DNA from: Burkholderia pseudomultivorans
GTDB lineage: Bacteria > Pseudomonadota > Gammaproteobacteria > Burkholderiales > Burkholderiaceae
DNA length: 64,000 nucleotides
Assembly: GCF_902499075.1 (NCBI RefSeq)
Contig: NZ_CABVPP010000006.1
Location: 1-64,000, forward strand
Direction: 5' to 3'
Shown here: piece after piece, positions 36,750-44,976 of the stretch
Position numbering within the stretch: the stretch's first letter is position 1
How the letters are laid out: the number at the start of each line of letters is the position of its first letter
The notes under the pieces: model-generated
What the model was told of the DNA's origin: nothing
The model's input: the letters and a program-made list of their open reading frames with translations, nothing else
Database searches by the model: none
Position numbers and translations under genes: made by a program

Positions 36750-37685
36750 ATGATCGACCGACGACAGTTCATGAGCGCCGCGCTGGTCGCGGCATCCGGC
36801 GGCCTGTGGTCGCGCTCGGCAAGCGCGGCCGCGGCGACGGCGGATCTCGATCCGCGCCAGGCGGGCCGCATTCGCGCGCCGCGCGACGATGCGGCGATCC
36901 GCGCGGCAAGCAGCTACCGATGGGTGCACGACGGCGCGTTCACGGTCGCGATCTCGCCGCACGCGCCGCCCGTATCGACCTATGCGACCGACGCGCGCAC
37001 CGTGGTCGGCGCCGACCCCGACTATGCGCAGCTCGTCGCCGATGCGCTCGGCCGGACGCTCGTGCTGGTGCCGGTCGCCTGGGCCGACTGGCCGCTCGGG
37101 CTGACGTCGGGCAAGTACGACGCGGTGATCTCGAACGTCGGCGTCACCGAGCAGCGCAAGCAGAAATACGATTTCACGACCTATCGGCTCGGGCTGCACG
37201 GTTTCTATGTGCGCACCGGCAGCCCGATCGCGAGGATCGCGGAACCGAAGGACGTCGCGGGGCTGCGCATCATCACGGGTGCGGGAACGAGCCAGGAGCA
37301 CATCCTGCTCGAGTGGAGCCGCCGCAATGTCGCGCAGGGCCTCAAGCCGACCGAGCTGCTGTATTTCGACGACGATGCGACGGCGCGCGTCGCGCTGCTG
37401 TCGGGCCGCGCGGACGCGGAGCTGAACCCGAACGCGTCGCTCGCGTACGAGGCCGCGCGCAGCGGCAAGATCCGGCGCGTCGGCGTCGTCAATGCCGGCT
37501 GGCCGGCCAATGCCGATGTCGCGATCGCGACGCGCCGCGGCAGCGGGCTCGCGCCCGCGCTGACGCTCGCGACGAATACGCTGATCGCCAGCGGCCGCTA
37601 CGGGCAGGCGCTCGCGCGCTGGGGATTGCAGAGCGAGGCCGTCGCGCGCGCCGAGACCAATCCGCCGGGCCTGCCTTCATTCTGA
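36750..37685 (+). CDS. ABC transporter solute-binding protein, Tat-exported paralogue
   Basis: A 311-residue family 3 binding protein. It is paralogous to the protein at 32504 but opens with a twin-arginine type signal (MIDRRQFMSAALVAASGG) rather than a Sec one. Shared core: ATDARTVVG, DAVISNVGVTEQRKQKYDF, DVAGLRIITGAGTSQEHILLEW and a C-terminal TNPPGLP. It starts 43 bp after the fused transporter and is very probably its second receptor, perhaps with different ligand preference. It is the last gene of the plus-strand organosulfur run; the next gene is on the opposite strand 44 bp away. Confidence 0.87.
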   Translation: MIDRRQFMSAALVAASGGLWSRSASAAAATADLDPRQAGRIRAPRDDAAIRAASSYRWVHDGAFTVAISPHAPPVSTYATDARTVVGADPDYAQLVADALGRTLVLVPVAWADWPLGLTSGKYDAVISNVGVTEQRKQKYDFTTYRLGLHGFYVRTGSPIARIAEPKDVAGLRIITGAGTSQEHILLEWSRRNVAQGLKPTELLYFDDDATARVALLSGRADAELNPNASLAYEAARSGKIRRVGVVNAGWPANADVAIATRRGSGLAPALTLATNTLIASGRYGQALARWGLQSEAVARAETNPPGLPSF

Positions 37686-37729
37686 AGCGGCGCGTGCGGG
37701 TCCGCGTTGCCGTTGCCCCGTGTACGGCA

Positions 37730-38824
37730 CTACGCGGTCACCGCCGCGTGCCGCCGGTCGAGTTCCGCGACATGCGCGTGGATCGCCGGAATCAGCGCGC
37801 GCCCGTAATCGAGCGCATCGTCGAGCGGATCGAAGCCGCGGATCAGGAACGTCGTCACGCCGAGCCGGTAGTACTCGCCGAGCGCGCGCGCGACCTGCTC
37901 CGGCGTGCCGACCAGCGCCGTCGAATTCCAGCGCGCGCCGGTCAGGTTGGCGACGCCCATCCACAGCCGTTCGTCGAGCACGTCGCCCTGCGCGGCGGCG
38001 GCCATCAGCCGCTGCGAGCCCGCATTCTGCGGTGCGTGGCCCGCGATCGGCTGACCGCTCGCGAGCCGCGTCGCACGTACGCGCTCGCGAAACGCCTCGG
38101 CCTTCTCCCACGCGGCAGCCTCGGTGTCCGCGACGATCGGGCGGAACGAGACGCTGATGCGCGGCGTGCGTCCGTACGGCGCGGCGGCGGCCTGCACGCG
38201 CGCGATCTGCTCGCGCACCGATGCAAGCGGCTCGCCCCAGGTCATGTAGACATCCGCATGCTGCCCGGCCACTGCGAGCGCGGCCGGCGACGAGCCGCCG
38301 AAGTAGATCGGCACGTGCGGCCGCTGCACGCCCTTCACGAGCGGCGACGCGCCGCGCAGCCGGTAGAACGGGCCGTCGTGGTCGACCGGCGCATCGGCGA
38401 GCCAGATCCGCTTCAGCACGTCGAGATATTCGCCGGTACGCCGGTAGCGCGCGTCGTGCGGCACGAAATCGCCGTCGCGGCGCAGGTCCGCGTCGTCGCC
38501 GCCCGACACCACGTTCAGCGCGAGCCGGCCGCCGCTGAACACGTCGAGCGTCGCGATCTGCCGCGCGGCGGCCGACGGCACGATCACGCCCGGCCGGTGC
38601 GCGAGCAGCAGGCGGATGCGTTCGGTCGCGGCAGCCGCGAACGACGCGACGATGAAGCCGTCCGCCGCATTGCTGAAATGGCCGATCAGGATCTGGTCGA
38701 AGCCCGCGGCCTCGTGCGCCTGCGCGAAGCGGCGCACGTAGTCGGGCTGGACGGCGGCGCCGCCGGGCACGTCGACCTCCGCGCCGGGCGTCGCGGTGAT
38801 CATGCCGATGATGTCGACTGGCAT
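37730..38824 (-). CDS. LLM-class FMN-dependent monooxygenase, alkanesulfonate monooxygenase (SsuD)-like
   Basis: A 364-residue TIM-barrel monooxygenase near the 380-residue size of SsuD. Landmarks are QILIGHFSNAADGF, LLLAHRPGVIVPSAAARQIATLDVFSGGRLALNVVSG (the SsuD-type flavin and sulfonate region) and VPIYFGGSSPAALAVAGQHADVYMTWGEP. It should use FMNH2 and oxygen to release sulfite from a sulfonate, or to open a related sulfur compound. It lies 56 bp downstream of an SsuA-like binding protein on the same strand. SsuB, SsuC and SsuE are missing here, so transport and reductase must come from elsewhere. It belongs to a different branch from the SnaA-like enzyme at 33492. Confidence 0.85.
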   Translation of the reverse strand: MPVDIIGMITATPGAEVDVPGGAAVQPDYVRRFAQAHEAAGFDQILIGHFSNAADGFIVASFAAAATERIRLLLAHRPGVIVPSAAARQIATLDVFSGGRLALNVVSGGDDADLRRDGDFVPHDARYRRTGEYLDVLKRIWLADAPVDHDGPFYRLRGASPLVKGVQRPHVPIYFGGSSPAALAVAGQHADVYMTWGEPLASVREQIARVQAAAAPYGRTPRISVSFRPIVADTEAAAWEKAEAFRERVRATRLASGQPIAGHAPQNAGSQRLMAAAAQGDVLDERLWMGVANLTGARWNSTALVGTPEQVARALGEYYRLGVTTFLIRGFDPLDDALDYGRALIPAIHAHVAELDRRHAAVTA

Positions 38825-38880
38825 GTCGGTGTCCTTGTAGGTCTGAGTCGGAATCGGGAAAGCGGTGTGCGCCGGCGCGG

Positions 38881-39846
38881 TCACTGCGCGGCAGCGGTTT
38901 TCCGCACGCTCGGCGCGAATGCGCCCGCATACGAGCGGTCGAGCAGTTTCGACGTGTCGTAGGCGGCCGGGATCACGCCGGCCTTGTGCAGGAAGTCGGC
39001 CGTGTTCTGCGCGTCCTTCGCGGCCGTCTCGTCGACCGGGCCGACGCGCTGGTGCGCGTTGTCGAGCCAGCGGTACGCGACATCCGGTTCGAGCTTCGCG
39101 CGCTTCGCCCACAGGTCCGCGTATTCGCGCGGATGGCTGTCGACCCATTGCCGCGCGGCAACCACGCGCCGCAGGAAATCGGTGATTTCCGCGCGCTTGC
39201 CGGATGCGGCCTGCTCGTTCGCGGCGACGAAGCTCAGCGCCGGCATCAGCCCCTGCGCGGTCACGACAGGCCGCGCGCCTTGCCGCAGCGCGAGCGTGCT
39301 GACGAACGGCTCCCACAGCGACACTGCATCGACCGAGCCGTTCGCAAGCGCGTTGGTCGCGTCGATCGGCATCAGGTACGCGTACTTGACCGAGTCCGCG
39401 CGCAGCCCCGCATGTTCGAGCGCGCGCAGCACGAGCTGCTGGCTCCACGCGCCGCGCCACACCGCGACGGTCTTGCCCTGCAGGTCGGCCACGGTCCGCA
39501 CCGGCGAGTTCTTCGGCACGAGGATCGCGACGCCGTCGAGGCTTTGGCGCGACACCGCGACGACCTTCACCGGCGCGCCGCGCGCGGCCAGCGTGAGCAG
39601 CGCGGAATCGCCGAGAAAGCCGAGATCGATCGCATTGCCGTTCAGGCTTTCGGCGACGGGCGCGGCGGCCTGGAAATGCTTCCACTCGATCGTGTAAGGC
39701 AAGTCCTTGAGCACGCCGGACGCCTCCATCGACGCCTGGATGTTGAAGTAGTTCTGTTCACCGACGCGCAGCGTGACGGTGTCTTTCGCGATGCCCGGCT
39801 GCGCGGCGAGCGCCAGCAGGAGCGTCGTGACGATTCGGCTCAGCAA
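38881..39846 (-). CDS. Aliphatic sulfonate ABC transporter binding protein (SsuA-like)
   Basis: A 321-residue NMT1/SsuA-family binding protein with a Sec signal (MLSRIVTTLLLALAAQPGIA). The mature part shows VTLRVGEQNYFNIQ, NGNAIDLGFLGDSALLTLAARGAPVKVVAVSRQSLDGVAILVPKNSPVRTVADLQGKTVAV and ANGSVDAVSLWEPF, the standard sequence path of sulfonate and taurine binders. It delivers an organosulfonate for uptake; the permease and ATPase are not adjacent. It is upstream of the SsuD-like enzyme in a probable two-gene transcript. The 270 bp before it contains an AT-rich patch with a tandem ATGCAAAT repeat, a plausible control site. Confidence 0.87.
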   Translation of the reverse strand: MLSRIVTTLLLALAAQPGIAKDTVTLRVGEQNYFNIQASMEASGVLKDLPYTIEWKHFQAAAPVAESLNGNAIDLGFLGDSALLTLAARGAPVKVVAVSRQSLDGVAILVPKNSPVRTVADLQGKTVAVWRGAWSQQLVLRALEHAGLRADSVKYAYLMPIDATNALANGSVDAVSLWEPFVSTLALRQGARPVVTAQGLMPALSFVAANEQAASGKRAEITDFLRRVVAARQWVDSHPREYADLWAKRAKLEPDVAYRWLDNAHQRVGPVDETAAKDAQNTADFLHKAGVIPAAYDTSKLLDRSYAGAFAPSVRKTAAAQ

Positions 39847-39980
39847 GATGATCTCCCGGAGGTTCGAGGGCGGCCGCGCGGCGGCGGCGCCCGTTGTCCG
39901 CCGGCGCGACGGCCGGCGAACGGAATGGAACCGGTGAAGATACGTCGATCCGCATCATCAGACAAACGCAATATTCTGAT

Positions 39981-39996
39981 ATGCAAATATGCAAAT
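39981..39996. repeat. Tandem ATGCAAAT repeat in the ssuA/hydrolase divergent region
   Basis: Two perfect head-to-tail copies of ATGCAAAT lie about 135 bp upstream of the SsuA-like gene. They sit beside a loosely symmetric GCAATAT...ATATGC. This is the only AT-rich patch of the region and may bind a LysR-type sulfur regulator or form the promoter upstream element. Confidence 0.4.
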
Positions 39997-40051
39997 CTTT
40001 TATGAAGCGAGCGCCATCGCAGCGCCCGCTTTCGAGCGATTCCTCGACAGA

Positions 40052-40099
40052 TATTTCGTGCACGAAATAAATTCGCGACTATATTTCGCATACGAAATA
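40052..40099. promoter_or_regulatory. Twin palindromic operators of the hydrolase-MarR operon
   Basis: Two near-identical 18-bp palindromes: TATTTCG-TGCA-CGAAATA (40052-40069, perfect throughout) and TATTTCG-CATA-CGAAATA (40082-40099), set 30 bp apart start to start, close to three helical turns. They lie 18-65 bp before the hydrolase start. The size and symmetry suit a MarR dimer, and a marR gene is the second gene of this operon. Autoregulation with ligand release is the natural reading. Confidence 0.8.
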
Positions 40100-40116
40100 A
40101 CTGTCTGGAGCGCACG

Positions 40117-41043
40117 ATGTCCGTTACCGCCGAACCCGTCGGCTTTACCGCCGCCGACGGCTATCCGCTGCGCGGCACGCTGTGGTCGCCGGCCGACGCG
40201 CCGCGCGCGATGGTGCTGATCCATCCGGCCACGGCGGTGCCGGAAAGGCTGTATGCGGGCTTCGCGCGCTTCCTCGGCGAGCGCGGCTTCGCGGTGCTGA
40301 CTTACAACTATCGCGGCATCGGCGCGTCGCGGCCCGCTCGCCTGCGTGCGTTGCGGGCGCGGATGCGCGATTGGGTCGATCTCGATGTCGAAGCCGCGAC
40401 CGCGTGGGCACGCCACGCGTTCGACGGACTGCCGCTGCTCGCGGTCGGGCATAGCGTCGGCGGGCACGCGATCGGCCTGTCCGCCGGCTCCGCGCAGCTG
40501 CGCGCGGCGGTGATGGTCGCGGCGCACGCGGGCAGCACGCGGCTGATCGCGCACGCGGCGGAACGCTTGAAGGTGCGGCTGATCCTGCGCGTGCTCGGCC
40601 CGCTCGCGTCCGCGCTGCTCGGCTACGTGCCCGGCAAGCGGCTCGGGCTCGGCGAGGATCTGCCGGCCGGCGTGTTCCGCGAATGGAGCGGCTGGACCAC
40701 GCTGCCGCGCTACTTCTTCGACGATCCGACGCTCGGCGCGGCCGAGCGCTTCGCGCAGCAGCGGCTGCCGATCCTCGCGCTCGGCTTCGACGACGATCCG
40801 TGGGCGAACCCGGCCGCGATCGACCTGCTGGTAAGCTACCTGACCCGCGCGGCGGTCGAGCGCCGCCAGGTCGATCCGCGCGCGGAGGGCAGCGGGCCGG
40901 TCGGGCACATGGGCTTCTTCCGCAGCCGGCCCGGCGCGGTACTGTGGCCCGGCGTCGCCGACTGGCTCGCGCAGGCGCTCGAAACGCCGCCGCGCGACGC
41001 GGACCACGCGCCCCTTTCCATTGCAGCCGGGAACCGAGCTTGA
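40117..41043 (+). CDS. Alpha/beta hydrolase
   Basis: A 308-residue alpha/beta hydrolase. The nucleophile elbow is AVGHSVGGHAIG (Ser near residue 111, GxSxG), preceded by the oxyanion-hole strand VLTYNYRGIGAS. The acid is probably in ILALGFDDDPWANP near 225, and the His is in GHMGFF near 267. It has no signal peptide, so it acts in the cytoplasm on an unknown ester or amide. It is preceded by twin MarR-type operators and GGAG, and its stop overlaps the start of marR (TTGA). This suggests a ligand-inducible detoxification unit in which the regulator senses the substrate or product. Confidence 0.88.
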   Translation: MSVTAEPVGFTAADGYPLRGTLWSPADAPRAMVLIHPATAVPERLYAGFARFLGERGFAVLTYNYRGIGASRPARLRALRARMRDWVDLDVEAATAWARHAFDGLPLLAVGHSVGGHAIGLSAGSAQLRAAVMVAAHAGSTRLIAHAAERLKVRLILRVLGPLASALLGYVPGKRLGLGEDLPAGVFREWSGWTTLPRYFFDDPTLGAAERFAQQRLPILALGFDDDPWANPAAIDLLVSYLTRAAVERRQVDPRAEGSGPVGHMGFFRSRPGAVLWPGVADWLAQALETPPRDADHAPLSIAAGNRA

Positions 41044-41471
41044 GCGAACATCGACGACTGTTTTTCCTGTTGAACGTCGGCCAGCGCCGCGTGCAGCGCT
41101 GGGTCGACCGCAAGGCGGACGCCGACACGCAGGCGAGCGCCGCGCAGGCCGGCGTGCTGTTCTATCTCGCGAAGCAGGACGGCGCGCTGACCGGCGAGGT
41201 CGGCGCAGCGCTGCAACTGGCGCCGTCCGCGATGACGGGGCTGGCCGACCGGATGGCGAAAGCCGGCCTGATCGCACGCCACGCCGATGCCGACGACGGC
41301 CGCGCGACGCGCCTGTACCTGACCGACGCGGGCCACGCGGCACTCAAGCGGGCGCGCGTGCTGCTGCGCGAACTGAACGCGAAGCTGTGCGACGGGTTTT
41401 CCGACACGGAACTCGACGTCGTCGCGCGCTGGCTGCACGCGTTGCAGGAACGCTTTCCGGGCGAACGCTGA
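41040..41471 (+). CDS. MarR-family transcriptional regulator
   Basis: A 143-residue winged-helix repressor starting at TTG 41040, which overlaps the hydrolase stop by four bases. Visible are the dimerisation helix (RRLFFLLNVGQRRVQRWVD), the recognition region LTGEVGAALQLAPSAMTGLADRMAKAGLIARHADADDGRATRLYLTDAGHAALKRA with the conserved D-x-R wing tip, and a C-terminal dimer helix. It most likely binds the two palindromes 940-990 bp upstream at the operon's promoter and is released by a small ligand. The non-ATG start is needed because no ATG lies in frame nearby and the full family N-terminus begins here. Confidence 0.9.
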   Translation: MSEHRRLFFLLNVGQRRVQRWVDRKADADTQASAAQAGVLFYLAKQDGALTGEVGAALQLAPSAMTGLADRMAKAGLIARHADADDGRATRLYLTDAGHAALKRARVLLRELNAKLCDGFSDTELDVVARWLHALQERFPGER

Positions 41472-41972
41472 ACCGCGTATCGCCATCGGCATTCGCTCGC
41501 CGCATCCGCAACGTCGCCCCATCGCGAATCGAAAGCGATGGCGATTCTCGTTCTCGATTCGATCGCGTTCGTCGCGGCAAATTTTTCCCCGACATGACCC
41601 GCCTCCGGCAACGCTTGCCGGCTACGCTCTGTTACAAAAAATTGCATCGCGCACCGCATGCGGATCGCCTACATTGCAATCCACTCGACGCACGCGTCGT
41701 ATGCCGGGCCGGCTTTTCCGTCGGGTCGACAGCGCGGACAGACCCGACAAGCAACGAGAATGAAAAGGAGTCTTGACCGAAGTGCTGGCGGTATCCAGCA
41801 CACGCGGATTGCGATGGCTGAGGCGGCATTCCGGGCGACTCGCACCGGCGCACCGCAGCGCGGATGGCGCGGTGCACCGACGCTCCGGCAACCGGGCATG
41901 CGCTGCCGCGCACGGGCTCGCGCCGCGTGCCTGCCGTGCCATGGCGGTCCGCACGTCAACGAGGAGCAGTCC
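41472..41972. other. 501-bp intergenic region with hairpins, ahead of the Asp-box protein
   Basis: No convincing gene. It contains CCGGCAA-CGC-TTGCCGG (41605-41621) and a perfect 7-bp stem GTGCTGG/CCAGCAC with a six-base loop (41782-41801). An AT-rich stretch lies between them (TTACAAAAAATTGC, 41632-41645). AAAAGGAG at 41763-41770 is followed by a TTG, which would open a 118-residue frame that runs into the next gene; I do not believe that frame codes. The long leader with a hairpin may matter for control of the exported protein downstream. Confidence 0.4.
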
Positions 41973-43418
41973 ATGCGACGCACTATCGTGTCCCACCCGC
42001 TTGTCACCCGTCTATCAGCCGCCATCGCGCTGGCCGCAGCCGCCACCGCGCACGCCGAACCCGTGCCGGTGTCCGGCCCGAGCCCGTTTGCCGCATGCAC
42101 GATCGGCGGCCCAGGCACGAACTACGTGAACGCCGAGGTCGAACCGTGGCTCGCGGTCAATCCGGCGAATCCGAACAACATGATCGGCGTATGGCAGCAG
42201 GATCGCTGGTCGAACGGCGGCGCGCACGGGCTGGTCGCCGGCTATTCGTTCGATGCGGGCGCAACCTGGGCACGCACGCCGCAGCCGTTCAGCGCATGCG
42301 CGCCCGGCGGGCTCGCGTACGAGCGCGCCTCCGATCCGTGGGTATCGTTCGGGCCGGACGGCACCGCGTACTCGGTATCGATTTCGTTCAACCAATCGAA
42401 CAACAGCAATGCGGTCGCGGCATCGGTATCGACCGACGGCGGGCAGACCTGGAGCAGCCCTGCCGTGCTGATCGCCAACAACGAACCGACCACGCAGTTC
42501 TTCAACGACAAGGAATCGGTCACGGCAAACCCGGTCAAGGCCGGCACCGCCTATGCGGTCTGGGATCGTCTCGAACTGCCGAACGGCAATCCGTACGCGA
42601 ACCTGCACACGCAGGCGTATCGCGGGCCGACGCTGTTCTCGAAGACGGTCGACGGCGGCAAGACCTGGAGCACCGCGAAGGTGATCGTCAACGTCCCGTC
42701 GCGTCAGCAGACGATCGGCAACCAGATCGTCGTCGATCCGAAGAGCGGCACGCTCTACGACTTCTTCGATCTGATCCAGCCGCCGTTCAGCAAGGCGGCC
42801 GGCAAGGTCGCGTTCGTCAAATCGACCGACGACGGCGCGACCTGGACGAAGCCGCAGGTGATCGCCGGGCTGCAGACCGCCGGCGTGACCGATCCGAATA
42901 CCGGCGAACCGATACGCACCGGCGACATCATTCCGGAGCCGGCGATCGACCCTGCGTCGGGGCAGCTGTACGTCGTCTGGCAGGACAGCCGCTTCAACGG
43001 CGGCCAGTACGACGAGATCGCGGTGTCGACGTCGAAGGACGGCGGTGCAAGCTGGAGCGCACCGATGCAGGCGAACACGCCGACCGGACGCCCGGCGTTC
43101 AATCCGTCGGTGCGCGTCGACAACACGGGCGCCGTGATGATCACCTACTACGACTTCCGCGACCTGCTCGCCGGCAATACGACGACGCTGCCGACCGGGT
43201 TCTGGCGCAAGATCTCGCACGACGGCGGCGCGACGTTCGCCGACGAACGTCGCGTCGGCGGCCCGTTCGACATGAAGCTCGCGCCGTACGCGGAGGGCTA
43301 CTTCATCGGCGACTACCAGGGGCTCGACGTGTTGCCGTCGTCGTCGTTCCACCCGTTCTTCGTGCAGACCAACGCGGGCAACCTGACGAACCGCACCGAC
43401 GTGTTCTTCGCGCCGTGA
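41973..43418 (+). CDS. Exported Asp-box beta-propeller protein (sialidase-like)
   Basis: A 481-residue protein with a Sec signal (cut after AHA near residue 28). The mature part is a beta-propeller with six Asp-box motifs: SFDAGATW, STDGGQTW, TVDGGKTW, STDDGATW, SKDGGASW and SHDGGATF. Asp-boxes mark sialidases and related exo-acting glycosidases or glycan-binding propellers. The catalytic Arg triad and Tyr/Glu of true sialidases could not be assigned, so enzymatic activity is uncertain. GAGGAG lies seven bases ahead of the ATG. It is probably secreted to the periplasm or beyond. It stands alone behind a 500-bp leader region. Confidence 0.82.
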   Translation: MRRTIVSHPLVTRLSAAIALAAAATAHAEPVPVSGPSPFAACTIGGPGTNYVNAEVEPWLAVNPANPNNMIGVWQQDRWSNGGAHGLVAGYSFDAGATWARTPQPFSACAPGGLAYERASDPWVSFGPDGTAYSVSISFNQSNNSNAVAASVSTDGGQTWSSPAVLIANNEPTTQFFNDKESVTANPVKAGTAYAVWDRLELPNGNPYANLHTQAYRGPTLFSKTVDGGKTWSTAKVIVNVPSRQQTIGNQIVVDPKSGTLYDFFDLIQPPFSKAAGKVAFVKSTDDGATWTKPQVIAGLQTAGVTDPNTGEPIRTGDIIPEPAIDPASGQLYVVWQDSRFNGGQYDEIAVSTSKDGGASWSAPMQANTPTGRPAFNPSVRVDNTGAVMITYYDFRDLLAGNTTTLPTGFWRKISHDGGATFADERRVGGPFDMKLAPYAEGYFIGDYQGLDVLPSSSFHPFFVQTNAGNLTNRTDVFFAP

Positions 43419-43437
43419 TGCGCGCCTGAGCGCACGG

Positions 43438-43472
43438 CCGCCGCGGCGATGTCGACGAGTCGCCCGCGGCGG
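43438..43472. terminator. Hairpin between convergent genes
   Basis: CCGCCGCGG (43438-43446) pairs perfectly with CCGCGGCGG (43464-43472). It lies between the Asp-box gene and the alcohol dehydrogenase, which converge. No T run on either side. Confidence 0.4.
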
Positions 43473-43489
43473 TCGCGAATCGGTGCGCG

Positions 43490-44518
43490 TCAGTGCATCT
43501 CGGTCAGCACGACGCGCTCGTCGACCTTCCCTTCGCGCAGCTTCGCGAACACGTCGTTGATGTTGCCGAGCCGGTCGCGATGGATATGCGCGCGCACGAG
43601 GCCGTCGGCCGCGAAGTCGAGCGATTCCTGCAGGTCGCGCCGCGTGCCGACGATCGAGCCGCGCACGGTAATGCCGTTCAGCACGGTCGAGAAGATCGGC
43701 AACGGAAAATCGCCGGGCGGCAAGCCGTTGAGCGCCACCGTGCCGCCGCGCCGCACCATCCCGAGCGCCTGTGCGAACGCGCTGCGCGACACGGCCGTGA
43801 CGAGCACGCCGTGCGCACCGCCGATCTCCTTCTGGATCACCTGCGCCGGATCGTCGACCGACGCATCGATCGTCAGCTGCGCGCCGAGCTGCCGCGCGAG
43901 CGCGAGCTTGTCCGGCGCGATGTCGATCGCCGCGACGTGCAGGCCCATCGCTCGCGCATACTGCACGGCGACATGCCCGAGCCCGCCGATGCCCGAGATC
44001 GCGAGCCACTGGCCGGGCCGCGTATCGGTCACGCGAATGCCCTTGTAGACCGTGACGCCCGCGCAGAGGATCGGTGCGATTTCGTCGAACGCGACCTGCG
44101 CGGGCAGATGGCCGACATAGTCGGGGTCGGCGAGCACGTATTCCGCGTAACTGCCGTTCACCGAATAGCCGGTGTTCCGCTGTTCGCGGCACAGCGTTTC
44201 CCAGCCCGTGTGGCAGTACTCGCAATGGCCGCAGGCCGTGTAGAGCCACGGCACGCCGACGCGGTCGCCCTCGCGCACGTGCGTGACGCCCGCGCCGACC
44301 GCCGCGACGAAGCCGACGCCCTCGTGCCCGGGAATGAACGGCAGCGCCGGCTTGACGGGCCAGTCGCCGTCGGCCGCATGCAGGTCGGTGTGACAGACGC
44401 CGGACGCCTTGATGTTGACGAGAATCTGGCCGGGGCCCGGCGTGGGCACCGGCACTTCGTCGATGCGCAACGGCTCGCCGAAGGCATGCACCACGGCCGC
44501 TTTCATGGTTTGCGTCAT
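43490..44518 (-). CDS. adhP: Zinc-dependent alcohol dehydrogenase (AdhP type)
   Basis: A 342-residue medium-chain dehydrogenase. Catalytic zinc ligands are Cys in GVCHTD, the His-Glu pair in GHEGVG and a later Cys in [11 protein letters not shown]. The structural zinc has four Cys in [15 protein letters not shown]. The NAD site is [18 protein letters not shown] followed by Asp in [13 protein letters not shown], indicating NAD preference. Length and sequence fit the AdhP/AdhA class that oxidises ethanol and other short primary alcohols or reduces the aldehydes. It is preceded by a 458-bp region shared with the divergent zinc receptor; a link between the two through zinc supply is possible but not shown. 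Confidence 0.9.
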   Translation of the reverse strand: MTQTMKAAVVHAFGEPLRIDEVPVPTPGPGQILVNIKASGVCHTDLHAADGDWPVKPALPFIPGHEGVGFVAAVGAGVTHVREGDRVGVPWLYTACGHCEYCHTGWETLCREQRNTGYSVNGSYAEYVLADPDYVGHLPAQVAFDEIAPILCAGVTVYKGIRVTDTRPGQWLAISGIGGLGHVAVQYARAMGLHVAAIDIAPDKLALARQLGAQLTIDASVDDPAQVIQKEIGGAHGVLVTAVSRSAFAQALGMVRRGGTVALNGLPPGDFPLPIFSTVLNGITVRGSIVGTRRDLQESLDFAADGLVRAHIHRDRLGNINDVFAKLREGKVDERVVLTEMH

Positions 44519-44795
44519 GCGTCGCTCCTGTCTGGTCGATGAGCGAACCAGTATCCGTGCGGCGACGCAGCCGTCGTTGATGAAAGTCAATCGAAGGGAA
44601 ATGCCGCGCGGTCGGTGCCTGTCGCGCAATGTCGCATCGAGGAAGGCGCTGCGATGCGCCGGATGAGTCGAAGGCGACGCGACGAGGCCGGATCGACGGG
44701 TATCGATTCATGTCGCCCTGCCGCCCTCTGTTTCCGCCGATATTTTGTTTGTCCGACAGAAACCGTACGGCGCGCCGACATCGAGCTTGGAATTT
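44519..44795. other. Intergenic region between adhP and the Zur box
   Basis: About 280 bp with no gene. Moderately GC-rich, then AT-rich from 44735 (GATATTTTGTTTG), which is where the receptor promoter is expected. The adhP promoter was not recognised. Confidence 0.3.
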
Positions 44796-44818
44796 GAAAT
44801 GATATAACATATCATTCC
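44796..44818 (+). promoter_or_regulatory. Zur box ahead of the TonB-dependent receptor
   Basis: AATGATAT and ATATCATT form a perfect 8-bp inverted repeat around AAC (44798-44816), inside a 23-bp element opening GAAATG and closing CATTCC. Compared with the recalled proteobacterial Zur consensus (GAAATG, TTATA, N, then its mirror), 19 of 23 positions agree. It lies about 160 bp before the receptor start. Zn-loaded Zur should repress the receptor; zinc lack should release it. Confidence 0.8.
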
Positions 44819-44976
44819 GCGTGTTCCGCCGCCCGACGCCGTTTCACTCGAGGCGACCGGACATCGCCGGGCCATGCTTCAACGGGTCGTTGTGCGCCCA
44901 AGACGCAACAATATATCGTATCCAGACACGATCCGCATGGCCCGTTCCTGATCCGACTCCAACCGATTCACCAACC

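Noticed and set aside
41773-42129. A 118-residue TTG-started frame after AAAAGGAG, overlapping the Asp-box gene
   Set aside because: Composition is that of shadow frames and it runs 150 bp into a well-supported gene. The strong stem-loop right after its start suggests a leader structure instead.
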